Virus record (IMG/VR): IMGVR_UViG_3300046522_000049
Location: 1-38,316 of that record
Reading direction: 5' to 3' (one strand)
Length of the DNA stretch: 38,316 nucleotides
Source: a virus
The notes beneath the pieces are model-generated. The model made no database searches. It was not told the origin of the DNA and saw nothing but the letters and a program-made list of their open reading frames with translations. Positions within the stretch are counted from its first letter, which is position 1; each line of letters starts with the position of its first letter. Positions 1 to 7,669 of this stretch are shown here, piece by piece. Both the position numbers and the translations under genes were made by a program.

Positions 1-258
1 GTCGGTCTGGTTGTCGAGACGATCTGGGGCAAAGGCTACAAGATCGTGATGGCGGACGCCTCCGATGGCAACGCGATCAAGGATGCGAGCATTCGCATTC
101 GCACACCCGGCTCGGCGCAGCGCTGGCGTCCGGAGCATGACGAACAGCTCCTCGACCTGATCCGTCGTAAGTACAAGGTTGCCGCCTGCGCCTCCATCAT
201 GAAGATGCCGTTCATGGCCGTAGAGCGCCACTACAAGCGCCTTCAGTCGCTGGTCTGA
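1..258 (+). CDS. Partial DNA-binding protein: winged-helix end fused to a SANT/Myb-like segment
   Basis: The frame is open from base 1, so the 5' end lies outside the window. The first 15 codons read VETIWGKGYKI in their middle, the typical end of an OmpR/PhoB-type winged helix (the wing hairpin, usually ETVWGxGYR). The same frame continues without a stop into a segment (RWRPEHDEQLLDLI onward, then a second helix and AVERHYKRLQSL) that looks like a short SANT/Myb-like or GcrA-like helical DNA-binding unit. A separate start at 49 (ATG) is possible, but no ribosome binding site is obvious and the upstream frame looks coding, so one fused protein is preferred. It is probably an early transcription regulator, followed after 10 bases by the GcrA-like gene. 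Confidence 0.6.
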   Translation, partial: VGLVVETIWGKGYKIVMADASDGNAIKDASIRIRTPGSAQRWRPEHDEQLLDLIRRKYKVAACASIMKMPFMAVERHYKRLQSLV

Positions 259-268
259 GGAGGTCGAT

Positions 269-748
269 ATGCTACGCACTCCATTCTCATGGACAGATCA
301 GAACATCGCCATCCTCCGGCAGATGGTTGCCGAGGGGCACTCCGCAAACGAGATAGGCTGCAAGCTCGGCACGTCTCGCAACTCGGTCATCGGCAAAGCA
401 ATGCGGATGGAAATCGCACTTGCCGGTAGCCGTGCGAAACCATCCAGGCGGGCGGGCAAAGCCCCGAAGAGCGTACCGCGTTCTCCCCGTCCTGTTGCCT
501 GCGACGAGGCTGAACCTATTGTCTTCATCCCGGAGCCCGAAGTTCCGGAAGCGGTCGCGCCGGTCGAGTTCGCCTTGCTGGAGGCGCATCACTGCAAATT
601 CCCAATCGACGACAACATCGGTCCCCATATGTTCTGCTGCGGCGGGCGTCGGCTCTACGGTTCGTATTGCGCCGAACATGCAGCCATCGCGCGCGGACGG
701 GGCACTGAGAGCGAGCGTAAGGCTACCTCCGTCGGGAGGGCTTGGTGA
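269..748 (+). CDS. GcrA-family cell-cycle regulator homolog
   Basis: This 159-residue protein matches the GcrA layout. An N-terminal helix-turn-helix starts with FSWTDQNIAILRQM and contains NEIGCKLGTSRNSVIGKAMR, followed by a basic, proline-rich linker. A C-terminal Cys/His-rich part follows (HHCKFPIDD at about residue 107, then MFCCGG and GSYCAEH). In Caulobacter and relatives, GcrA binds RNA polymerase sigma70 domain 2 and activates promoters carrying methylated GANTC sites. A phage copy would be able to steer sigma70 holoenzyme. The start at 269 has a GGAGG six bases upstream. The gene overlaps the next by one base (TGATG). Confidence 0.85.
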   Translation: MLRTPFSWTDQNIAILRQMVAEGHSANEIGCKLGTSRNSVIGKAMRMEIALAGSRAKPSRRAGKAPKSVPRSPRPVACDEAEPIVFIPEPEVPEAVAPVEFALLEAHHCKFPIDDNIGPHMFCCGGRRLYGSYCAEHAAIARGRGTESERKATSVGRAW

Positions 749-1413
749 TGACGTGGATCATGGGCTTCGATCCCTCGAAATACACCGGATATGCTCTCTA
801 CAGCCCTGAAGCTCGACGCCGAGACAACAACTGCGCCCATGTCAATTGCGGCGTGTTGGAAGTGCCAGCCAAGGCAGACCACTACTTCACCGGCGACCAG
901 ATCTCCCGCAAGGTGCAGGCGCTCATCCTCGATCACAAGAAAGAGCATGGCCGCGCTCCAGACTTCGCAGTTCTGGAAGAGGCCGCACTCGCCAATATCG
1001 GGAACACCAGCGCTGACGCCATGATTTACGCCTGGATATCTGCGACTGCGGTCGTGGGTGTATTGGCAAATTGGGGCATCCCATACGCGACCCTTCCCGC
1101 CGGTACGTGGCGATCAATGTTCTTCGGGGCAAAATTCAAACCACCGCAAAAGCCAGTCAAAAAGAATGGGCAGCAGGTTCTCGACAAGTACGGCCGACCG
1201 AAATTCAAGAACGACTGGAAAACGCCAGCTATCCAAGAAGTTGAGAGGCTGGGCGTCAAGCTTCCATCTACCAAGGCGCTAGCCGATGACGCCGCCGAGG
1301 CAGTCGCCGTGGCTCTGTGCTGGGAACACAACGAGATGAAGTTTCACGCCAAGCGGTATCAAGAGCCGTGGATTGCGCTCCGCATGCAGCGCAATGAGAG
1401 GGCGGTAGCATGA
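748..1413 (+). CDS. RuvC-like Holliday-junction resolvase / RNase H-fold nuclease
   Basis: This 221-residue protein has the acidic residues of a RuvC-type RNase H fold: MGFDPS near residue 8 (first Asp), VLEEA near 75-77 (Glu), and ADDAAEAVAVA near 180 (paired Asp). The middle GNTSADAMIYAWISATA helix and the strand GIPYATLPAGTWR are also typical of RuvC (binding surface and Pxx-W/K motif). It probably resolves branched replication or recombination intermediates before packaging. Starts at 742 (TTG) and 745 (GTG) are possible, but ATG 748 overlaps the previous stop in the usual TGATG pattern. It overlaps the methyltransferase gene by 4 bases. Confidence 0.82.
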   Translation: MTWIMGFDPSKYTGYALYSPEARRRDNNCAHVNCGVLEVPAKADHYFTGDQISRKVQALILDHKKEHGRAPDFAVLEEAALANIGNTSADAMIYAWISATAVVGVLANWGIPYATLPAGTWRSMFFGAKFKPPQKPVKKNGQQVLDKYGRPKFKNDWKTPAIQEVERLGVKLPSTKALADDAAEAVAVALCWEHNEMKFHAKRYQEPWIALRMQRNERAVA

Positions 1414-1976
1414 CGGTCACCGCATCGAAATACGCTCGGGCCGAGAACGATCTCTACCAAACAGAGCCATGGGTGACAGACGCGCTTCTAAGGCACTTCC
1501 CGGTCGACTGGATGACCGTGTGGGAACCGGCGGCCGGCAACCACCTTATGGCCGATGTTCTCAAGGAAAAGGCCGACACGGTCTATACCTCTGACATTGC
1601 TGTCTATGACAGAGCGCACGACTCCCTCTACGACTTCTTGAAGCCGCATGGTGTGTGGCCCGACGTCTCCGCTATCATCACCAACCCGCCTTACGGCAAG
1701 GGTAATCGAGACGCCAAGCTCTTCGCCGAGTATGCCCTGACCCGGTGCAAAGGATTGGTGGCGCTCCTCCTGACCGCGAAGTTCGATTTCGGGAACACCC
1801 GAAAGCATTTGTTCCAGAACAATCCTCGCTTCGCCGCAAAGATCTCCCTCACGGATCGCATCAGTTGGACCCTCGACGGTGTTACCGGCACCGAGGACCA
1901 TGCCTGGTACGTCTGGACAGAGAAACCGCGCCTCCCGCGCTCGCCAGTCATCCTTTACGCTGGGAGGAGCGCATGA
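1410..1976 (+). CDS. SAM-dependent DNA methyltransferase, N6-adenine type (NPPY)
   Basis: This 188-residue protein has an SAM-binding motif I (VWEPAAGNHLM, about residues 37-47) and a catalytic NPPY motif (ITNPPYGKG, about residues 90-98). This alpha-type order is seen in N6-adenine or N4-cytosine DNA methylases. It is short and has no evident target-recognition domain, like many phage orphan methylases. The gene lies in the coupled early operon, two genes after the GcrA homolog. It could protect phage DNA from restriction or alter host methylation marks. The target sequence cannot be told from the sequence. Confidence 0.8.
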   Translation: MTVTASKYARAENDLYQTEPWVTDALLRHFPVDWMTVWEPAAGNHLMADVLKEKADTVYTSDIAVYDRAHDSLYDFLKPHGVWPDVSAIITNPPYGKGNRDAKLFAEYALTRCKGLVALLLTAKFDFGNTRKHLFQNNPRFAAKISLTDRISWTLDGVTGTEDHAWYVWTEKPRLPRSPVILYAGRSA

Positions 1977-3430
1977 ACGCTCCCAATCGCGATTTCACGC
2001 CCGATGCACGCCTTATGGACGGCATCTCAGAAGATGATGTTGTCAAAGCCGAGCAACTCATACTGTCGGGCATTCTCAACAAAAATGATATTCTGGCATC
2101 CTGCGGCCTCGAGCCTCATGACTTTTTGGAGGGGCTGCATCAAATTGCCTTCTCGGCCGCACAACAGCTATTTACAGGCCATCAGGTAGCAGACGCTTCA
2201 ACGCTCAAGCCGTTTGTGCCGAAGGTGATGGATAAGCTGGAGATCTCGCCAGCAGACTACCTTGAGAGGCTGCAAAAGGCAGGGTTCTATACGCTCCCGC
2301 AAGAGTTCGACGCCAAGCTCCAGATCGTCAAGTGGGCTTCGGTATCCCGACAGCTTGAAAGGGAAGCCGACTGTATCGCCAGTCTGGCGCAAGAAGGCCA
2401 CTCACTGCTCACCCTCGGAGACGAGATCGAACATCTCGAGCAACGGTTGAAGGATCTTCGCTCGCGCTTCTCCGAGACGAAGGCGGTCAAATCTCCGGGC
2501 TCGCAATATCTCTCAACATTTCAAGCCTCCACCAAGCGCGACGGCCTTGTCGGCGTTCCGATCGCCCTGCCGGAGATAGCCAAGGTTCTATCGGAACCGG
2601 TCTTTGAAGCTGGGAATCTCTACGGGCTCCTGTCGTCGAGCGGCGAGGGCAAATCCTCCCTCACCATGCAGCTCATCTACCACGCGGTACAGAAGGGGCA
2701 TCCAGTCCTCTTTCTTTCCTATGACCAGTCCCCAGCCCAGTGCGTCCGGCAGATGATTTCCCAGGTTCATCAGATCAGCGGCAGCCAGCAGCGCGAGCCG
2801 ATGCGCCTGATGTCCCAGACCGAGCAGGACCGGTGCGTCACCTTCGCCAACTGGATCAATGCCCAGCCGTTCGACATCATACGCTGCCAGCGGGAAGGCG
2901 TTGACAGGCTGATGGCCTATGCCCGCCGGTTCATCAAGAACCGCTCAAACTCCAAAACCCCGTTCATCGTCCTTGACCACATCGGCAAGGTGAAGCCGAA
3001 GAACGACAAGCTATCGGCCGACAGGATCTCTGGAGATGTCACCGTCGAGTTCAAAGCCCTGGCTGATGAGCTCGGTGCATCCGTCCTCATCCTCAACCAG
3101 AGGAACGGCGAAAGCGGCAAGCGGCAGAACCCGAGACCGATCGCCAAGGACCTGTACGGCGGCGAGAACGCCCGCGCCGACTATGACGCGGTGATCACCC
3201 TCTACCGACCGGAAAAGTACAAGAAGGAAATGGAGAAGGTCGCAGCCACGCCGCAGGACTGGAAGGTCATCAACACCGTCTTCGGGTCGGAGATCGAAGG
3301 AATCGCCGAGATCGCCGCGATCAAAGTCCGTTGGGGCGATCCCACGATTGTCGAGCGCGTCAACTTCGATGCTGCCTTCACCCGATACGTTTCCATGCGC
3401 CAAGAGCGCCCAGCGGAGTTGGATCTTTGA
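1973..3430 (+). CDS. DnaB-like replicative helicase
   Basis: This 485-residue protein has a helical N-terminal DnaB-like region (AEQLILSGILNKNDILASCG onward), a linker with coiled-coil propensity (about residues 140-180), and a RecA-like motor. Walker A reads LSSSGEGKSS near residue 220, where the usual first Gly of the loop is Ser. Walker B reads FIVLDHIGKV near residue 330. Later motifs include SVLILNQRN and LYGGENARADYDAVITLYRP, typical of DnaB motifs 3 and 4. The frame is open further upstream, but the ATG at 1973 is in the ATGA overlap with the methylase stop and has GGAGG just before it. It would unwind DNA at the phage fork. No phage primase is seen in the window. Confidence 0.88.
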   Translation: MNAPNRDFTPDARLMDGISEDDVVKAEQLILSGILNKNDILASCGLEPHDFLEGLHQIAFSAAQQLFTGHQVADASTLKPFVPKVMDKLEISPADYLERLQKAGFYTLPQEFDAKLQIVKWASVSRQLEREADCIASLAQEGHSLLTLGDEIEHLEQRLKDLRSRFSETKAVKSPGSQYLSTFQASTKRDGLVGVPIALPEIAKVLSEPVFEAGNLYGLLSSSGEGKSSLTMQLIYHAVQKGHPVLFLSYDQSPAQCVRQMISQVHQISGSQQREPMRLMSQTEQDRCVTFANWINAQPFDIIRCQREGVDRLMAYARRFIKNRSNSKTPFIVLDHIGKVKPKNDKLSADRISGDVTVEFKALADELGASVLILNQRNGESGKRQNPRPIAKDLYGGENARADYDAVITLYRPEKYKKEMEKVAATPQDWKVINTVFGSEIEGIAEIAAIKVRWGDPTIVERVNFDAAFTRYVSMRQERPAELDL

Positions 3431-3816
3431 ACCAGCTTGCCTTCCGCTTCGATCCTTTACCGGCTCCGCCCGTCGATGACTTGCCGAGGTGGTTTGAGAC
3501 GAAGCTCGATAAGAAGGGCACCAGCTACCTGAAGATTGGCATCATGCGCAACGCAGACGGCACGTGGAGCCGCAGCACAAGAGACAACCTCCAAGGCTGG
3601 TGCGGGCATGGGGGTCCTTTCTACGGCGACCGGCCGACGTTTGCAGCCGCTTTGGAATGGGCCATCCGGGATCTTCGCAAAAGCTACCAGTGGAAGTCTG
3701 AAGACCGCCACGACAGCGTTCAAACCGATCGCCACCGCGCCATGGGGCGGGCTGGGCTGGAATGGCTAGACGAACTCGCCGCAGAACATGGGATCCAACT
3801 GAGGACAGACGCATGA
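3427..3816 (+). CDS. Hypothetical early protein
   Basis: This is a 129-residue protein of unknown role. The start is taken as TTG 3427, which overlaps the helicase stop by 4 bases (TTGA). The frame is open upstream, but that part lies wholly inside the helicase gene. Visible content is a beta-rich N-terminal half with PRWFETKLDKKGTSYLKI and a WCGHGGPFYGDRPTF segment, then an amphipathic helix and a hydrophilic C-terminus. No catalytic motif is clear. Position just after the helicase suggests a role in replication, but this is only context. Confidence 0.6.
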   Translation: MNQLAFRFDPLPAPPVDDLPRWFETKLDKKGTSYLKIGIMRNADGTWSRSTRDNLQGWCGHGGPFYGDRPTFAAALEWAIRDLRKSYQWKSEDRHDSVQTDRHRAMGRAGLEWLDELAAEHGIQLRTDA

Positions 3817-4052
3817 AAAACAAGCTCATCGACCTGAACAACCATCTCTTTGCCCAACTTGAGCGCCTCAGCGAAGAGGAGATGACGCCCGACCAGATTG
3901 AGAACGAGGTCAAGCGCACGGAAGCGATCGTCGCCGTCAGCCAGCAGATCGTGCAGAACGCCGATCTCGCCCTAAAGGGTGCCAAGCTGGTTGCAGAGCA
4001 TGGCGCTTACGTCGGCAAATATCTCCCCATGATCGAGGCCAAGTCAGAATGA
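3813..4052 (+). CDS. Hypothetical small helical early protein
   Basis: This 79-residue, almost entirely helical protein begins MKNKLIDLNNHLFAQLERL and contains an acidic stretch (SEEEMTPDQIENEVKRTEAI) followed by VSQQIVQNADLALKGAKLV. Proteins of this general form, one next to an HNH gene, recur in phages of proteobacteria, but I know no assigned function. The start ATG 3813 overlaps the previous stop (ATGA), and the end overlaps the HNH gene by 4 bases. A start at 3762 is rejected because it would overlap the previous gene by 55 bases and lacks this coupling. Confidence 0.7.
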   Translation: MKNKLIDLNNHLFAQLERLSEEEMTPDQIENEVKRTEAIVAVSQQIVQNADLALKGAKLVAEHGAYVGKYLPMIEAKSE

Positions 4053-4699
4053 AGGGCCGGGCTATCGCATATTCAGCCGGGGAGATGGCATGGCTTGAGG
4101 CCAACCGCTTACTCCCGATAGCTGACTTCCACCGCGCATTCGTCGAGCGGTTCGGTCGAGACGTGTCTGCACAAAACCTCCACGCTCTCCGCAAGCGTAA
4201 GGGCTGGAAGACTGGCCGAACCGGTCATTTCGCCAAGGGTGCCGAGCCGATGAACAAGGGCAAGAAATGTGCGCCTGGTACTGGCGGGCTCCATCCGAAC
4301 GCTCGACGGACGCAGTTCAAGAAGGGCCAAGAGCCGCACAACACCAACTATCTCGGCCACGAACGGGTGTCGAAGGACGGGTATGTCGAGGTCAGCATCG
4401 ACGAGGTGAACCCGCACACCGGATACGAGCGCCGCTATGTCCTGAAGCATCTGCATGAGTGGGAGAAGGTCAACGGTCCAGTACCCGAAGGCCATTGCCT
4501 CAAGTGTGTCGATAGCAACCGGCTCAACACCGATCCTTCCAACTGGACACTGATCCCCCGCGCACTCCTGCCTCGTCTCGGCGGAAGATTCGGCATGGAC
4601 TACGACGGGGCCGAGCCAGAGGTAAAGCCGTCAATCATGGCCGTGGCGAAACTGCAGCATGCCGTCAAAGAGGCCAAGACCAAAGCGAGGCGAGCATGA
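4049..4699 (+). CDS. HNH endonuclease-type protein
   Basis: This 216-residue protein starts with a helix-turn-helix-like region (AWLEANRLLPIADFHRAFV, then VSAQNLHALRKRKGWKT). It follows with a Gly/Lys-rich section (FAKGAEPMNKGKK, FKKGQEPHNTNYLG) and ends with an HNH core: VLKHLHEWEKVNGPVPEGHC, then VDSNRLNTDPSNWTLIPR. This layout is common in free-standing phage HNH proteins of the HNH_3 type. Such genes may be selfish nicking enzymes or may serve the phage in replication or packaging. It is in frame with the operon logic (4-base overlaps on both sides), so it appears to be a resident operon member rather than an insertion. Confidence 0.8.
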   Translation: MKGRAIAYSAGEMAWLEANRLLPIADFHRAFVERFGRDVSAQNLHALRKRKGWKTGRTGHFAKGAEPMNKGKKCAPGTGGLHPNARRTQFKKGQEPHNTNYLGHERVSKDGYVEVSIDEVNPHTGYERRYVLKHLHEWEKVNGPVPEGHCLKCVDSNRLNTDPSNWTLIPRALLPRLGGRFGMDYDGAEPEVKPSIMAVAKLQHAVKEAKTKARRA

Positions 4700-5052
4700 G
4701 CAACCGCTTCGACGCTGGAGCAATGAAGACGCCGAGCGGCTGGATAGGTTTCTATCGCCAGGTCCACCGCTCGACCAACTTCGTTTTACGCGATGGAAAG
4801 CGCGACGTTATCTTCGCCACCCAGGCGGAAGCCAAAGAGGCCGCGTGGAAAGCGTTCTTGGATTATCTGAACTCTCCGATATCGGGGCTCATCATTTCGA
4901 CAGAGGCAGCGGCGGACAGCGCCGACTCTCTCTTTCCCAACCTCAAGCCGATCTATCGCAAAGGCCGCAAGATCGAGGTCACGAGGTCGGCCGCAAATCT
5001 CCTCCAGAAAGGCAGTGCATGCACCCGTAATCACACAGCAAAGGAACTTTGA
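4696..5052 (+). CDS. Hypothetical early protein
   Basis: This 118-residue protein has a beta-strand-rich N-terminus (WIGFYRQVHRSTNFVLRDGK, then DVIFATQAEAKEAAWKAFLD). This is reminiscent of a small AP2/integrase-type DNA-binding three-stranded sheet plus helix, but the match is weak. The C-terminal part is basic (YRKGRKIEVTRS). The start overlaps the HNH gene by 4 bases. Its stop lies one base before the ATG of the ExbB-like gene. Confidence 0.6.
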   Translation: MSNRFDAGAMKTPSGWIGFYRQVHRSTNFVLRDGKRDVIFATQAEAKEAAWKAFLDYLNSPISGLIISTEAAADSADSLFPNLKPIYRKGRKIEVTRSAANLLQKGSACTRNHTAKEL

Positions 5053-5053
5053 C

Positions 5054-5566
5054 ATGCTGACGAATCTCTTGATGTATCGGCTCCTCATCTGGAATGCGAT
5101 TGGAATCGCCGCGGTGATCTGGGCCTGGCTCCACGGTTACGTCCAGATCCTCTTCAAGGGCGAGACGACCGGCATAGGCTATCTGATGGTGGCGGTCTTC
5201 GTCGTCGGGCTTGCATCGCTCTGCGCGCGGGCCAGAAAGGTATCGATCGGCCTCAATGATCTGAAGCAGCGCCGCATCGTCGACGCTTCAAAGTTCGCAA
5301 TCAAGAATTCCCATATCGGTCACATCGCGGTCTGGCTGGTGACGCTTGGGTTGATCGGCAACATGTTCGGCTTTGCTCATGCGGTTGAAGGGATGGATGT
5401 GTCGAGCGCGACGGAGGCGCTGCATTCGGTCTCGATCATGATCGCCGGGATGAAGATCGCCTTTTACACGACGCTGATCGGGACTTCGCTCGGCCTCTGG
5501 CTGCAGGTCAATTTCGTCATGCTCTCCACAGCCACGGCACTCCTGCAGAAGGATGCAGGCCAATGA
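5054..5566 (+). CDS. MotA/TolQ/ExbB-family proton-channel-like membrane protein
   Basis: This 170-residue protein has four predicted membrane segments (about residues 9-27, 38-57, 86-106 and 123-152). The last two carry the family signature: LGLIGNMFGFAHAV (TolQ/ExbB LGLLGTVxGMxxAF) and GMKIAFYTTLIGTSLGL (family GIxxALxTTxxGLxxAIP). In the known families, five such subunits surround two ExbD/TolR/MotB subunits and turn ion flow into motion. ATG 5054 is preferred over 5015 because AAGGAA lies about 8 bases upstream and 5015 would overlap the previous gene. It is shorter than ExbB or MotA, lacking a large cytoplasmic loop. The next gene overlaps by 4 bases and encodes a matching partner. Confidence 0.8.
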   Translation: MLTNLLMYRLLIWNAIGIAAVIWAWLHGYVQILFKGETTGIGYLMVAVFVVGLASLCARARKVSIGLNDLKQRRIVDASKFAIKNSHIGHIAVWLVTLGLIGNMFGFAHAVEGMDVSSATEALHSVSIMIAGMKIAFYTTLIGTSLGLWLQVNFVMLSTATALLQKDAGQ

Positions 5567-6174
5567 GCAAGCCCAGCGACGAAGTCAATGGCATAGCCTT
5601 CCGCGACGTGCTGATGAATGCGCTGATCGGAATGGCGGCCACGCTCCTGATCATCCTTGCGGCCTCGCAGATCCATGCGCAGTTGCAAGCCTCAGCCGAG
5701 CCTCCGGGCAATCTGACCGTCTATGCCGCATGGCCGGCCGGTGACACAGATGTCGATCTCTGGGTTGTTGGTCCGGCGGAGCCTGTCCCGGTTGGGTATT
5801 CCAACAAATCCGGCGTTATCTGGAACCTGCTGCGCGATGATCTCGGCCTCATGCCGGATGCAACAGCCCTGAATTTCGAAAATGCGTATACCAGAGGCGT
5901 GGTTGCCGGCGAGTATACCCTGAACTTGCACTGCTTCAGGTGCCCGCAACTCCCTGTCCCGGTCGATGTGATCGTCTCGATCAACGACGGGAAGGACGGC
6001 AAGTCATCGAGCAGGACCATCCTTACGTCAAAAGTCGAACTGACGAGACAAGGTCAAGAGAAGACCGTCGTGACGTTCAAGATGGATAAGGACGGCAACG
6101 TCGACAAAGCCAGCATGAACAACGTTTTTCGACCGCTTCGTTCAGCGAAGAAAGCCCAAGGAGGGCAATCCTGA
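5563..6174 (+). CDS. ExbD/TolR/MotB-like single-pass protein with DUF2135-like periplasmic domain
   Basis: This 203-residue protein has a short cytosolic N-terminus and one membrane helix (about residues 14-36). Asp15 sits at the start of the helix in FRDVLMNALIGMAATLLIIL, the place of the ion-binding Asp of MotB (ADFMTAMM) and ExbD. The outer part has a beta-sandwich-like section (LTVYAAWPAGDTDVDLWVV, then GEYTLNLHCFRCP) that resembles DUF2135 (DxDLxV...GxYxL). The C-terminus is basic and charged. No OmpA-like peptidoglycan-binding motif is seen, unlike MotB. It is translationally coupled to the ExbB-like gene before it and to the membrane protein after it (TGATG), which supports a three-part complex. 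The function is unknown. Confidence 0.7.
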   Translation: MSKPSDEVNGIAFRDVLMNALIGMAATLLIILAASQIHAQLQASAEPPGNLTVYAAWPAGDTDVDLWVVGPAEPVPVGYSNKSGVIWNLLRDDLGLMPDATALNFENAYTRGVVAGEYTLNLHCFRCPQLPVPVDVIVSINDGKDGKSSSRTILTSKVELTRQGQEKTVVTFKMDKDGNVDKASMNNVFRPLRSAKKAQGGQS

Positions 6175-6665
6175 TGAATACCGTCATTTCCTCATGGATC
6201 GTGCTCACGGTCATCTTAGGCGCCTGCGCGTGGGTGGCGGTATGGTCCCGTCGTCCTACTCGCCTGCGGCTCCTGTCTGTTGCCGCTTTTTTCTTAAGCA
6301 GCCCGGTTGCGCTCGTCTCTCTCGCCGTCTGCCTCGGCTGGCCGGTTCCATTGATCGGCGGCGTGACCGGTCCATCCGGTGATTACCTGATCCTCGGTTC
6401 CAAGCTGATGCCGAACGAGGCCATCTATATCCTCATCGATCTCGGCAATGCTCCCCGCTACTACGTTCTGCCGTGGAACCAGGATGTTGCAAAGCAGATC
6501 CAGGACGCGATCGACAATCAATCCCAGATGCAGGTGACTATCCCACCTTACGAAATGTCGTGGGAGCGGAGGAAACCTTTGTCCTTCCACGAACTGCCAC
6601 AGCCGAAGGTTCTTCCCGATAAGCCGCGACAGGCCGAAGCGCCGGCGCATTTCGACAGCATCTGA
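6174..6665 (+). CDS. Membrane protein, third member of the ExbB/ExbD-like cassette
   Basis: This 163-residue protein has two hydrophobic segments near the N-terminus (about residues 5-24 and 30-60, the second long and containing VALVSLAVCLGWPVPLIGGV). A soluble domain follows with DYLILGSKLMPNEAIYILID and YYVLPWNQDVAKQIQDAID, then a proline-rich tail (FHELPQPKVLPDKPRQAEAP). I recognise no family. The start shares a base with the previous stop (TGATG), so it is very likely made with the two motor-like proteins. A gap of 15 bases with GGGGAGGGAAGG follows before the nucleotidase gene. Confidence 0.6.
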   Translation: MNTVISSWIVLTVILGACAWVAVWSRRPTRLRLLSVAAFFLSSPVALVSLAVCLGWPVPLIGGVTGPSGDYLILGSKLMPNEAIYILIDLGNAPRYYVLPWNQDVAKQIQDAIDNQSQMQVTIPPYEMSWERRKPLSFHELPQPKVLPDKPRQAEAPAHFDSI

Positions 6666-6680
6666 AGCGGGGAGGGAAGG

Positions 6681-7169
6681 ATGAAGAGACCTCACGTCTA
6701 TCTCGACCTCGACGGCGTCATGGCCGACTTCGATGCTCACTTCCCGGCGCTGTTCGGTATCGATCACCGCGGCATGGCCGATGATGCGATGTGGTCCACC
6801 ATCAACAACCACCCGAGCTACTTCCGCGACATGCCGCTATGCCCCGGTGCCAAGGAGTTCTTCGACCGCATCTCGTGGCTGAACCCGATCATCCTCACGG
6901 CGTGCCCGAGCTCCAACTACGCCCACGTAGCGCGTCAGAAGCGGGAATGGGTCCGGGAGCATCTGTCGACCACCTGCCACGTCCTGCCGGTCATGGGCGG
7001 CCGCAACAAGCCGCTCTTCATGCACTCGCGCGGGGACATCCTCATCGATGACTTCGAGAAGAACATCAACGCCTGGAAGCTTGAAGGCGGCTTCGCAATC
7101 CTCCATCGCGACTTCAAGACGACGCGCGATGAGCTTGAACGTGAAATGGTAAGGAGTGCAGCAGCATGA
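6681..7169 (+). CDS. HAD-family 5'(3')-deoxyribonucleotidase-like protein
   Basis: This 162-residue HAD phosphatase has all main motifs: VYLDLDGVMADFD near residues 7-17 (nucleophile Asp9 and Asp11), IILTACP near 70-76 (motif II Thr), NKPLF near 107 (motif III Lys) and ILIDDFEKN near 120 (motif IV acidic pair). The Asp-x-Asp-Gly-Val start and small cap (FGIDHRGMADDAMW) match NT5C-type enzymes that remove phosphate from dNMPs. In phages, such enzymes tune nucleotide pools. A purine-rich ribosome binding site (GGGGAGGGAAGG) lies upstream of ATG 6681. Confidence 0.8.
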   Translation: MKRPHVYLDLDGVMADFDAHFPALFGIDHRGMADDAMWSTINNHPSYFRDMPLCPGAKEFFDRISWLNPIILTACPSSNYAHVARQKREWVREHLSTTCHVLPVMGGRNKPLFMHSRGDILIDDFEKNINAWKLEGGFAILHRDFKTTRDELEREMVRSAAA

Positions 7170-7669
7170 CTATCGAAGAGCTTATCGAACGACTAGAAAA
7201 GAGCGAAGGCCCAGACCGATGGGTTGATGCCCGTCTGGACGCGATCTTCCGCGTCGGATCGAAGAAGATGCAGGAGCCTGGCTACGACTGGGCGTGGGAC
7301 AATTTCCCGGTATGGGCGCATCGCAAAGATATCCGTGGGCAGTGCGGCGTTCAGCACGACGACGGCAATCTCGGCATGGTCTGGGATAGCCTTCCTTTTA
7401 CAGCCTCTATCGATGCTGCAGTGGAGCTCTGCAATCGGGTTCTCCCCGGCTGGGCATGGCGTGTCGCAACCTGCTGCGTATCGGATGATGCGTGGGTATT
7501 CCCAGACTTCAACAGCCCAGAGCACGGCGAACGGCTAAAGCGGGAAATCAATCAGGAACTTGATTGGGCTGACCTCACAGACGTCGATCTCAGGCCGCCA
7601 GGACGACAAGCAATAGCCCTCTGCATCGCCGTACTCAAAGCCAAACAAGCTATGGAGGCGGCAGCATGA
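7166..7669 (+). CDS. Phage ABA-sandwich domain protein, function unknown
   Basis: This 167-residue protein starts ELIERLEKSEGPDRWVDARL and has FTASIDAAVELCNRVLPGWA in the centre and RQAIALCIAVLKAKQAM at the end. This pattern (leading LI-x-RLE helix, PFTASIDAA, tryptophan-rich strand, closing ALCIAxLKA helix) is typical of the small phage ABA-sandwich family found in many phages, for which no activity is known. It is coupled to the neighbours by 4-base overlaps on both sides. Confidence 0.65.
   Translation: MTIEELIERLEKSEGPDRWVDARLDAIFRVGSKKMQEPGYDWAWDNFPVWAHRKDIRGQCGVQHDDGNLGMVWDSLPFTASIDAAVELCNRVLPGWAWRVATCCVSDDAWVFPDFNSPEHGERLKREINQELDWADLTDVDLRPPGRQAIALCIAVLKAKQAMEAAA

Noticed and set aside
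1745-1972. Upstream extension of the helicase gene in the same frame
   Set aside because: It lies within the methyltransferase gene, lacks a ribosome site and is Arg/Pro/His-rich; ATG 1973 has GGAGG and ATGA coupling.
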